A stretch of DNA of 20,528 bases from Rickettsiales bacterium (GTDB lineage Bacteria; Pseudomonadota; Alphaproteobacteria; Rickettsiales; UBA1997). Below the pieces are notes generated by a model. The model was not told where the DNA came from. It saw nothing but the letters and a program-made list of their open reading frames with translations, and made no database searches. Below are positions 14,910 to 20,528 of this stretch, piece by piece; the first letter of the stretch is position 1, and every line of letters begins with the position of its first letter. The stretch is taken from contig JAIRWJ010000049.1 in assembly GCA_031269065.1 (NCBI GenBank), forward strand, positions 1 to 20,528, written 5' to 3'. The position numbers were made by a program, and so were the translations under genes.

Positions 14910-14965
14910 AGAAGGCTTCAGCCTAGGGCCAGCTATTGGGCATCCGAAGCCCAGACTAGGCTTCT
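14910..14965. repeat. Palindromic element at the 3' end of the protease gene
   Basis: AGAAG (14910-14914) plus CCTAG (14922-14926) pair with CTAGGCTTCT (14956-14965), with GCTTCAG bulged between the two half-arms. Inside, GGGC (14938-14941) pairs with GCCC (14949-14952), and GGCTTC (14914-14919) can instead pair with GAAGCC (14946-14951). It is GC-rich against an AT-rich background and touches the protease stop codon. There is no T tract, so it is not a classic terminator. It may be a mobile palindrome or an RNA end structure. Confidence 0.5.
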
Positions 14966-16482
14966 TACTGTACTATTTTTTGGGGAAACAATCTATCGTT
15001 AATCTCGGAATTAGCATCCCGGCAGTTTTTTAGTTCGACTTTATTTCTTTTCAACTCCGCAGACCTGGATTCTCTGATTATCGCTGCCCGTGTCTTGGCT
15101 AATGAACCACCATTTCCTAGAGCCATCAGTGTTTCCATGCTGCCAGCCCTGCCACTCTTTGATTTTTTATTATCACTTTCAATGTTCTTAATTTCAAAAT
15201 TGCCGTAACCTCTCAGTTCCTCCGAAATAAATTCTTGAAATTCCTTACTAACCCCTTTGTTCTGAGGATCTATGTGAAGAACTATAATCTTGCCATCCAA
15301 ATCACGGAATATTTTCGCGGAAACAAAGTCATCATGCCATCCGCTTAGTCTAAACATCATATTATAAGAGCCACCAGCATCAATTTGCCCTGCAATGGTA
15401 CCCTTTTCCAAATGATGGTAGCAGTTTGTGATACCGAAATTAGTTGTAGCACCTCTGTTATCTTCTGTCCCGCAGGTACCCAGCGTTAGCCCCAATTTAT
15501 CAGTATTCTGAATTAGCAAGGCGACCAATACCTCGGTTTCCCTAGAATCTTTCTCAATATATTCGCCGATCTTCCTGTTGCGTTTATCTCCAATTCTTGC
15601 TGGGATAGGCAAAAACTCTGTACGCTCATTGTTGCACATGGATACATAACTATCTAGCAACAACTCGGATATATTTAGATAACTATCTGGATCATGGACT
15701 CTATCATTTTTTTCTCCAGAAAACAAAATCTTATTTCCTGCGGATATAACAGAAAGTTTTACTTCTCCTGAACCAATAAACCTATTTAAACTGCCTAATT
15801 CTGCTATTCTTTCCTCTATTCTATAAAACAGGCCGCCATTTACTAAACATGCCAAAGCCCGCAGACCACAGGTTGTACCATCATTCTGGCACATAACCCC
15901 TTCCTGGTTCTCTATGTTAACTATTCTGATGTTATCGCCAAACTCTCTTCTTGCGAATATCTTAAATTCTTCACTAATTCCTTCGTGCTTTGAGTCTCTG
16001 TGCAGCAAAGCAATTTCACCTGTCTCTGGATCGCGGACAGCCCGAGCTGCAACGTAGTGGTTGCCATCTACACCATTATCACCTTCAACGGATACTCCTA
16101 CTCCCTCTACAAACAGAAAATTATAGCCATGCTTGATCGTTATCAGATCTAGCCGTTCACTCCCCACTGCCCGAGTAGTTACTCCATCCTGTACTATAGG
16201 AACTCTACTAACAAACTTCAAATTGTCATGTTCACTAAGAAGCAACCGTTCTTTTACTCCATTCGTTTCCAACATTGCCTCTATTTCACTAACTCTGACA
16301 AATCTGTCTACCACCTGCTCGTTAACACCATTTCTTAGCATTAGAAGTTTCCGTTTCTCTATTTCATTTTTGTTACGCTCAGCAGATAGACCTCCAGCAC
16401 CGAAACGAGCGTCCAGATACTTTCCAACCACATCATAGAGTGTCTCTCTATCCTTTTCCGGATTAATTACTTTTATTTCCAT
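14965..16482 (-). CDS. Tandem C48/Ulp1-like cysteine protease with dead second domain
   Basis: The protein has 505 residues from ATG 16482. That start is chosen because GGAGG lies 5 bases upstream; an ATG at 16494 overlaps that site. After a charged helical lead (1-100), domain 1 carries a clan-CE triad: His142 (GNHYVA), Asp163 (LLHRDSK), Gln199 and Cys205 (CQNDGTTCGLRAL). A second copy at about 365-460 aligns without effort: GWHDDFVSAK for the His block, LHIDPQNKG for the Asp block, and KSKSGRAGSMETL for the Gln/Cys block. There the His, Gln and Cys are Asp385, Ser441 and Gly447, so only the Asp (405) remains. C48 enzymes remove ubiquitin or SUMO-like tags, and bacterial ones are usually secreted effectors; YopJ-type acetyltransferases share the fold. 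No signal peptide is seen, so a type IV route is plausible. Function is inferred. Confidence 0.8.
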   Translation of the reverse strand: MEIKVINPEKDRETLYDVVGKYLDARFGAGGLSAERNKNEIEKRKLLMLRNGVNEQVVDRFVRVSEIEAMLETNGVKERLLLSEHDNLKFVSRVPIVQDGVTTRAVGSERLDLITIKHGYNFLFVEGVGVSVEGDNGVDGNHYVAARAVRDPETGEIALLHRDSKHEGISEEFKIFARREFGDNIRIVNIENQEGVMCQNDGTTCGLRALACLVNGGLFYRIEERIAELGSLNRFIGSGEVKLSVISAGNKILFSGEKNDRVHDPDSYLNISELLLDSYVSMCNNERTEFLPIPARIGDKRNRKIGEYIEKDSRETEVLVALLIQNTDKLGLTLGTCGTEDNRGATTNFGITNCYHHLEKGTIAGQIDAGGSYNMMFRLSGWHDDFVSAKIFRDLDGKIIVLHIDPQNKGVSKEFQEFISEELRGYGNFEIKNIESDNKKSKSGRAGSMETLMALGNGGSLAKTRAAIIRESRSAELKRNKVELKNCRDANSEINDRLFPQKIVQ

Positions 16483-16545
16483 GGGAACCTCCATTATTCA
16501 TAATCTATAGACTCCAAAATCCACCGGAGCCCACGTTACGTACCT

Positions 16546-16574
16546 ATTATATCATAAAATTAGTAATCCGTCAA
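16546..16574 (-). promoter_or_regulatory. Near-consensus sigma-70 promoter of the protease gene
   Basis: On the minus strand TTGACG (16574-16569), a 17-base spacer and TATAAT (16551-16546) give 11 of 12 consensus bases, the best promoter in the window. Transcription would start near 16539, with a leader of about 57 bases before ATG 16482. Confidence 0.75.
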
Positions 16575-16662
16575 TGAAATATTGGGGGGCGCAATGTACC
16601 CACTCTAGATATGGGAAAGTCTATGTTTATCATACTTGACTGTATATATTTCAGCCTCTGAT

Positions 16663-16678
16663 CCTCCTCTCTAGGAGG
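16663..16678. terminator. Hairpin at the stop codon of the OmpA-like gene
   Basis: CCTCCT (16663-16668) and AGGAGG (16673-16678) form a perfect 6-bp stem with a 4-base loop, overlapping the TAG of the OmpA-like gene on the minus strand. No T run follows, so termination is uncertain; it may protect the 3' end. Confidence 0.3.
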
Positions 16679-17672
16679 TACTATTTCGCTGTACTATCTG
16701 AGGTTCCGGCTGAAGGTCCTGATCCCTGTAATCGGTATCTATTATGATTTCAACTCTCCGGTTGAACTGATTTTTTATTCCTCTCCGGGTTATTACCCTA
16801 GGCGATTTTGACCCAAGGTTCTGGACAGTTATCAAATTGCGAGGAACCCCGTTCTTCAGGAGAATATTAAAAACACTGTTAGCCCTCCTCCGAGCTAAAG
16901 TGTTATTATATATGGGCTTGCCAATTCTATCAGCATGGCCAATTATGGTTACCTGGTAGTCACTCCCGAGATGGTTCAAATATCTAAGTAATAGCCCAAT
17001 TTTGGCAATTCCACTGGGATTCAGCTTATAGGCGTCGTAGTCGAATAGAATGTTAATGGTTTTATTTTTCACAAATTCTGCGAAAATGGTCTCCTCTTCT
17101 TCTGTCAGACCCGTACCAAGACTCTTCCTGTTGCTGACAATTTTTTCTCCGGTGCCTATTCTGAGGCTATGGCTGAGCTCTATGAAGGAATTCTTGCAAA
17201 TCGTTGCTTCCCCCAGATTCTTACCTCTAGTTTCAAAATAATACCAACAGTTAAATAGAAAATAGAGATCGGCCATCTGTCTCGGAGTGCCCTTGATAGA
17301 ATCATGGAATCTGAATTTTTTCCCCGGGTCGCCATCTCTTGCATTTTTGCTCAGTCCTCCGAAGTATCTTGAACTATCGTAATCTTTGTTTCTATCCAGA
17401 ACATCCGAGTAGTTTTGGTACTTATTACCAAGTATATTATTCATAACCTGCTCAGCACTAGCTTCGCCAGTATAATCATTGCTATCGGTAATACTCTCCA
17501 GACTATTGTTATCTTTTGCCTCGGATTTTTCTTCAATACCCCCATTTCCAAAATTCCCACAACACTGCCCCAACACTAGCGGCATGAAGACCACAACCAA
17601 CACTCTCCCAAAAAGCGGAGCTACTCTACTTGTAGTAAGGTCCTGCTTGTTCTGGAAATTATCCGGAGACAT
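16671..17672 (-). CDS. OmpA/Pal-like peptidoglycan-binding envelope protein
   Basis: The protein has 333 residues from ATG 17672; an in-frame TTG at 17690 would add six. A hydrophobic stretch at 23-36 followed by QCC suggests a signal peptide, perhaps of a lipoprotein, though Gln before the Cys is atypical for a lipobox. Residues 40-200 are a low-complexity, charged linker plus a region I do not recognise, with several Cys. The OmpA C-terminal domain occupies 205-312: INILFDYDAYKLN, TIIGHADRIGK with Asp248, NNTLARRRANSV with the Arg cluster at 261-263, and NRRVEIII. In OmpA and Pal this domain binds diaminopimelate of peptidoglycan. It lies 25 bases after dsbA on the same strand, so DsbA may oxidise its cysteines. 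It is longer than Pal (about 170) and has no beta-barrel pattern. Confidence 0.85.
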   Translation of the reverse strand: MSPDNFQNKQDLTTSRVAPLFGRVLVVVFMPLVLGQCCGNFGNGGIEEKSEAKDNNSLESITDSNDYTGEASAEQVMNNILGNKYQNYSDVLDRNKDYDSSRYFGGLSKNARDGDPGKKFRFHDSIKGTPRQMADLYFLFNCWYYFETRGKNLGEATICKNSFIELSHSLRIGTGEKIVSNRKSLGTGLTEEEETIFAEFVKNKTINILFDYDAYKLNPSGIAKIGLLLRYLNHLGSDYQVTIIGHADRIGKPIYNNTLARRRANSVFNILLKNGVPRNLITVQNLGSKSPRVITRRGIKNQFNRRVEIIIDTDYRDQDLQPEPQIVQRNSTS

Positions 17673-17697
17673 AGAATACCCAAGAAGCAACCATAGG

Positions 17698-18477
17698 CTA
17701 TTTGAGCATGTCTTTCATGGTACTTGCCTCAACGTAGCCGGGAATAAACTTGCCATTTATCAACATCGCCGGAGTGCCCCCTATTTCGAGGTTTCCAGCC
17801 AGCTTCAGGTTAGCATCTATCCTCTCTTCAATTTCTTTTGATTTTGAACTAAGAGCCTTCTTTATTTTCTCCACATTGATCTTTGCCACCACCAGTGCAT
17901 CCTCTATACCCTTTTCACTTCCTGCATCTCCACCCATCAGAGCCTTGTGGAAATCAAAGAATTTTTTACCCTCTACCATAGATACGGCGACCGAATATTT
18001 TGCAGCGGTAGTAGAAATTCCTCCGAATATGGGTAGATCTTTGAATAGTACTTTTACATTCTTGATTTCTTTTACAACTTCCTCAATAGCTTTAGAGGCT
18101 TTCTTGCAGTATCCACAGTTATAGTCAAAGAAAACCACTACGACCTTCTTTCCGGATGGGTTGTATATTCCAGCGCTCTTTTCGCTGATGATAGCATCCA
18201 TATTCTTTCCAACCTTCTCAGTCTGTTGAGCTTGCTGTTCGCCACGCCGTCTTTCGGCATATTTGTTTACAGAGCTTATAATAGCTTCGGGATTTTTATC
18301 TACCCAGGCTGAGAATTGCTCTTCAAGAAATTTTGCATGTTTGCGGAAGCCACACACTTTGAAGCATAAAATAATGACAGCCAGAGATAGGATAGTCAAA
18401 ATGGCATAGATCAGCCTCAGTCCCTTTGGTATATTCCCAGGACAGCCATGGTTTTTCTCGCTTTTAATAGTATTCAT
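17698..18477 (-). CDS. Membrane-anchored DsbA/Com1-like thiol oxidoreductase
   Basis: The protein has 259 residues. A membrane segment at 21-39 anchors it with the thioredoxin-like domain in the periplasm. A charged, coiled linker (about 45-100) precedes the domain. The active site is DYNCGYCKK with Cys121 and Cys124; GGTPAMLINGKFIPG holds the cis-Pro236 that pairs with it. In this family the motif forms or shuffles disulfides in exported proteins. Intracellular bacteria such as Rickettsia and Coxiella carry similar Com1/DsbA proteins. A second Cys pair occurs near the anchor (38, 42). Downstream lies the Cys-containing OmpA-like gene, 25 bases away, likely in one unit from the promoter at 18509-18536. 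Confidence 0.9.
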   Translation of the reverse strand: MNTIKSEKNHGCPGNIPKGLRLIYAILTILSLAVIILCFKVCGFRKHAKFLEEQFSAWVDKNPEAIISSVNKYAERRRGEQQAQQTEKVGKNMDAIISEKSAGIYNPSGKKVVVVFFDYNCGYCKKASKAIEEVVKEIKNVKVLFKDLPIFGGISTTAAKYSVAVSMVEGKKFFDFHKALMGGDAGSEKGIEDALVVAKINVEKIKKALSSKSKEIEERIDANLKLAGNLEIGGTPAMLINGKFIPGYVEASTMKDMLK

Positions 18478-18508
18478 AGGGTATATTAGGTATTAACAGA
18501 TATCAGCC

Positions 18509-18536
18509 AAGATACCAATAAAATAATTATTTTCAA
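18509..18536 (-). promoter_or_regulatory. Promoter of the dsbA-ompA unit
   Basis: On the minus strand TTGAAA (18536-18531) and TATCTT (18514-18509) are spaced by 16 bases. They match five and four of six sigma-70 positions. The start point would be near 18500, about 23 bases before the dsbA ATG. Confidence 0.4.
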
Positions 18537-18680
18537 CCATAATTATAATTGTATTTTTGGACTGCTTATCTATAAATTAATCATGCTGCCCCTGAAAGTA
18601 CCGATGACAGTTGCTACTCCCTCCGTAGAAAGAAGGAGTCCCATCCTCAACAATTTGAAAAGTCAACTACCAACTACCAT

Positions 18681-18959
18681 CTACAACACCGGTTTAATCA
18701 ATGACATTACCCAGTTCGACATACATTCTGATGCCCCATCTCTAGGCCTATTATCCTCGGCTTCGTTGTACCACACCATTACATCCTTTTCCTCCCAAGG
18801 AAGCTCTGACAATCCGATGATACATCGACCCTTGATGTCTCCCATTGACCACAAAAGCCTCAGCTTCTTCTCTACATTGATGGTCTCCTTCGTAGAAAGG
18901 TTTATCCTGATGTCACGAGGTCTAACACAAAAAATAGGCAACAAGACCAACCACAACAT
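18681..18959 (-). CDS. Small exported-looking hypothetical protein
   Basis: I do not recognise this protein. From ATG 18959 it has 92 residues; GAAGGA lies 9 bases upstream. An ATG at 18980 in the same frame has no such site and would add seven residues. MLWLVLLPIFC at the N-terminus looks like a signal peptide, after which the chain is polar with two further Cys (in KGRCIIG and SECMSNW). Hence it may be a small periplasmic or secreted protein with a disulfide; dsbA is the next gene on the same strand. An overlapping plus-strand frame (18583-18996) is less protein-like. The protein could pair with the upstream one (19027-19236). Confidence 0.55.
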   Translation of the reverse strand: MLWLVLLPIFCVRPRDIRINLSTKETINVEKKLRLLWSMGDIKGRCIIGLSELPWEEKDVMVWYNEAEDNRPRDGASECMSNWVMSLIKPVL

Positions 18960-19026
18960 TCTATATCTTCCTTCACACATTATTAGTGGTACATAATATT
19001 AGCCTCTTTTCCCCAAGAATTCTATG

Positions 19027-19236
19027 TCATCTAAATGTTTTTTTGATCTTCCTCTCCTCAAGGGTCTCCTCCACTCTATACTCAGACAGATTATTCTCTA
19101 TATCGGATTTTTCGCCATTTCCGAAGTCTCCCCATGCACATATGGATTCCATCAGCATAGCTCTCACCGGACCAGCACAGGCTATACTGATTGGGGCAAC
19201 TAAAATTAATTCTCGCAACACAACACCTTCCCCCAT
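19027..19236 (-). CDS. Small exported-looking hypothetical protein
   Basis: I do not recognise this protein. From ATG 19236 it has 69 residues. ELILVAPISIACAGPV near the N-terminus resembles a signal peptide with a cleavage or lipidation site around ACA. The rest is acidic and charged, ending ERKIKKTFR. No ribosome site precedes the ATG; GGGGGAAGG just inside the frame could serve an in-frame GTG or TTG at codon 6 or 7. A promoter with a perfect -35 lies directly upstream (19258-19286). It precedes the other small exported ORF by about 70 bases, and dsbA lies beyond, so these may form a group of envelope proteins. Confidence 0.5.
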   Translation of the reverse strand: MGEGVVLRELILVAPISIACAGPVRAMLMESICAWGDFGNGEKSDIENNLSEYRVEETLEERKIKKTFR

Positions 19237-19257
19237 AATTTATTAAATAGTACGAAG

Positions 19258-19286
19258 ATTGTGCAATTAGAGAGGTTGGTTGTCAA
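19258..19286 (-). promoter_or_regulatory. Promoter upstream of the small exported proteins
   Basis: On the minus strand TTGACA (19286-19281), a perfect -35, is 17 bases from CACAAT (19263-19258), a -10 matching four of six. The start point would be near 19251, about 15 bases before ATG 19236. Confidence 0.5.
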
Positions 19287-19317
19287 AAATAAATGCAACT
19301 TGTACGGGACTACTATC

Positions 19318-19521
19318 TTATAATGTACAGAGCAAATCTCCAGTAGAGTTTGTCGAACAGAATAGAAGACTATAGCAGAGCATTTTCAATGATTATTCAT
19401 TGAATCTTCTGGCTCTCCGGCTGAATCTTGCCAGATAATTTCCTACTTTTGAGTTAACTGATTCTAGGAGACGGTTTTCTGATTTGTTTTTGGTATTTTT
19501 AGGCATGGACTTTACATACAT
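19318..19521 (-). pseudogene. IS1-like transposase C-terminal remnant
   Basis: The minus-strand frame from ATG 19521 encodes 42 residues with ESVNSKVGNYLARFSRRARRF, resembling the C-terminal part of the IS1 transposase (InsB), where a YLARFxRKTxxYSKS-like block occurs. A TAA at 19395-19393 interrupts it, and the same frame continues as SLKMLCYSLLF, fitting the end of that family, until TAA at 19320-19318. The N-terminal domain and DDE acids are missing, so it is a dead relic. Assignment is by motif memory and not by search. The remainder of 19237-19580 holds the divergent promoters of the two flanking genes. Confidence 0.5.
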
Positions 19522-19580
19522 GCTTGTAAAATAAAAAAATGTATTTAGTTAAGCGAGTTAACCTGAAAAACCGGAGAAAT

Positions 19581-19970
19581 ATGGAGGAAATATTTTATAC
19601 AAGGGACAACTATTGTATATCCATAGATAATGATATCGTAACTGTTGGCCTAACTAGCTTCATCCTGAACGAGATGGACATAATAAATTTTATAGAGTTG
19701 CCAACCATCGGCGGCATCTGCAGCAAAACAGAAATAATTGGCCAGATAAACTATAATGGTGGCGAAAACTTTAACATATGCTCTGTTTTCAGTGGGAAAA
19801 TAGTGGATGCCAATGACTCTCTCATCGATAACTACGAGCAGTTGTTCAGCAATGACATGGAAAACAGTTGGCTGTACAGAATATATCTCTCTTCTAAGCC
19901 GGAACTAGATGATGAACTCATGTCCGAGGGAGAATATGAGGATTATCTAGAAGAGGTCCGGAGGAGTTAG
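19581..19970 (+). CDS. GcvH-like protein lacking the lipoyl lysine
   Basis: From ATG 19581, which has GGAG 4 bases upstream, the protein has 129 residues, the usual length of the glycine cleavage H protein. An ATG at 19539 in the same frame would add 14 residues. Fold hallmarks are plain: YTRDNYCISI, VTVGLTSFIL, INFIELPTIGG, FSGKIVDANDSLIDNYEQLF, SWLYRIYL and the C-terminal helix ELMSEGEYEDYLEEV. The lipoylation site, normally ESVKAxSD, reads INYNGGENFN, so the acceptor Lys is replaced by Gly (near residue 61). It therefore cannot carry aminomethyl groups as GcvH does. Its stop is directly followed by the radical-SAM start, with the ribosome site inside its last codons, so the two are co-translated. 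It may act as an adaptor or scaffold for that enzyme. Confidence 0.85.
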   Translation: MEEIFYTRDNYCISIDNDIVTVGLTSFILNEMDIINFIELPTIGGICSKTEIIGQINYNGGENFNICSVFSGKIVDANDSLIDNYEQLFSNDMENSWLYRIYLSSKPELDDELMSEGEYEDYLEEVRRS

Positions 19971-20528
19971 GTGATCCTGAAAATAGCTGACATTACAAAA
20001 TTCACTTTGCAGGACTATCCGGGTAAGCTAGCCTCCATAGTATGGTTTGCCGGCTGCAATATGAGATGCAAATATTGTCATAATGCAGATCTGTTGGTTC
20101 AAAAAGATGGTTTTCTGAATGAAGAGACCGTACTCAAGTTTCTGGGAACTAAAGTTGGTCTGCTGGACGGTGTTGTGCTATCCGGCGGAGAGTGCACACT
20201 TTATGATAAACTGGGTGCTTTTGTGAGCAAAATAAAGGATCTTGGCTTCAGAGTGAAGATTGACACAAATGGTCTAAATTCAAATATGATTCAGCAAATT
20301 GTGGAGGATGGGCTAGTTGACTCCATAGCCTTGGATTTCAAAGCACCGAAGAATAAGTTTACCCTTGTGACACAAGTGAATAGCGCACTCTATAGAAATT
20401 TTGAAAATACGCTGAATTTTGTTGTAGAGAATTTTCTAAATGCTAGGATTGAGCTAGAAATCCGAACTACTGTTCATACATCGCTTCTAGGAGAAGATGA
20501 CCTGAATGAGATAATTAGAATCCTGGAT
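19971..20528 (+). CDS. Anaerobic ribonucleotide reductase activase-like radical SAM protein, 3' end beyond window
   Basis: 186 codons are seen and the frame is open at the window end. It begins at GTG 19971 with GAGGAG 4 bases upstream. ITKFTLQDYPGKLASIVWFAGCNMRCKYCHN-type sequence opens the protein: Cys29, Cys33 and Cys36 make the CxxxCxxC that binds the 4Fe-4S cluster and SAM. LSGGECTLY follows (usually SGGEPTLQ), then KIDTNGLN and LDFKAP. This is the NrdG-like branch that generates a glycyl radical on anaerobic ribonucleotide reductase, and related activases act on other proteins. Start and radical-SAM motifs are secure; the exact target is not. Its partner nrdD is not visible, and it is coupled instead to the lysine-less GcvH-like gene. 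Confidence 0.88.
   Translation, partial: MILKIADITKFTLQDYPGKLASIVWFAGCNMRCKYCHNADLLVQKDGFLNEETVLKFLGTKVGLLDGVVLSGGECTLYDKLGAFVSKIKDLGFRVKIDTNGLNSNMIQQIVEDGLVDSIALDFKAPKNKFTLVTQVNSALYRNFENTLNFVVENFLNARIELEIRTTVHTSLLGEDDLNEIIRILD

Noticed and set aside
16483..16494. Protease start at ATG 16494
   Set aside because: That ATG overlaps the GGAGG site that serves ATG 16482 at ideal spacing.
18583..18996. Plus-strand frame of 137 residues opposite the small exported protein
   Set aside because: Its sequence lacks any recognisable pattern, while the minus frame has a ribosome site, a signal-like N-terminus and matches the direction of the neighbours.
19300..19324. Plus-strand promoter TTGTAC with TATAAT
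   Set aside because: The -10 is perfect but the spacer is only 13 bases and no -35 fits at 16-18.

Overview
The window looks like a piece of chromosome from a reduced, AT-rich, host-associated Gram-negative bacterium, most likely an alphaproteobacterial endosymbiont of the Rickettsiales or Holosporales kind. This is an inference. It rests on a compact frr-uppS-cdsA block and a lipid A block (lpxD-fabZ-lpxC) with overlapping genes, an alphaproteobacterial-type SH3 lipoprotein, a Com1/DsbA-like thiol oxidoreductase, decayed insertion sequences, and several large proteins that resemble effectors. I found no tRNA, rRNA or CRISPR array.

Layout. 1-2923 (minus) is a SecA/DExD-helicase-like ATPase that runs off the left edge. 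It is divergent from a PPP-type metallophosphatase (3228-4814, plus). 4971-7831 (plus) is a tight run: an unknown protein, frr, uppS with an added membrane anchor, a CdsA homologue that lacks its signature acidic residues, and an SH3 lipoprotein. 7919-8569 is a thymidine-kinase-like protein. 8570-9567 holds a possible tiny membrane protein, rpsP with a hairpin and G-rich leader, and a structured non-coding stretch. 9568-12298 holds a small unknown ORF and lpxD-fabZ-lpxC. On the minus strand, 13928-12317 is clpP-queD-folE.

The accessory part is 13929-19521. It contains ORF fragments, a broken IS1595-type transposase, a palindromic element, and a large protein with two tandem C48/Ulp1-like cysteine protease domains, the second of them catalytically dead. 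The protease gene has a near-consensus sigma-70 promoter and a good Shine-Dalgarno. Beyond it are dsbA and an OmpA/Pal-like protein, two small exported-looking proteins, and an IS1-like transposase remnant.

The right edge (19581-20528, plus) couples a GcvH-like protein without its lipoyl lysine to a radical-SAM activase of the anaerobic ribonucleotide reductase (NrdG) type.

How the genes fit together: frr, rpsP and clpP serve translation and proteolysis; uppS, lpxD, fabZ, lpxC, dsbA, the SH3 lipoprotein and the OmpA-like protein serve the envelope; folE and queD supply pterin/queuosine precursors. The strongest leads for something undescribed are the tandem protease/pseudoprotease, the lysine-less GcvH paired with a radical-SAM enzyme, the degenerate CdsA kept inside a live operon, and the divergent SecA-like ATPase/PPP phosphatase pair.
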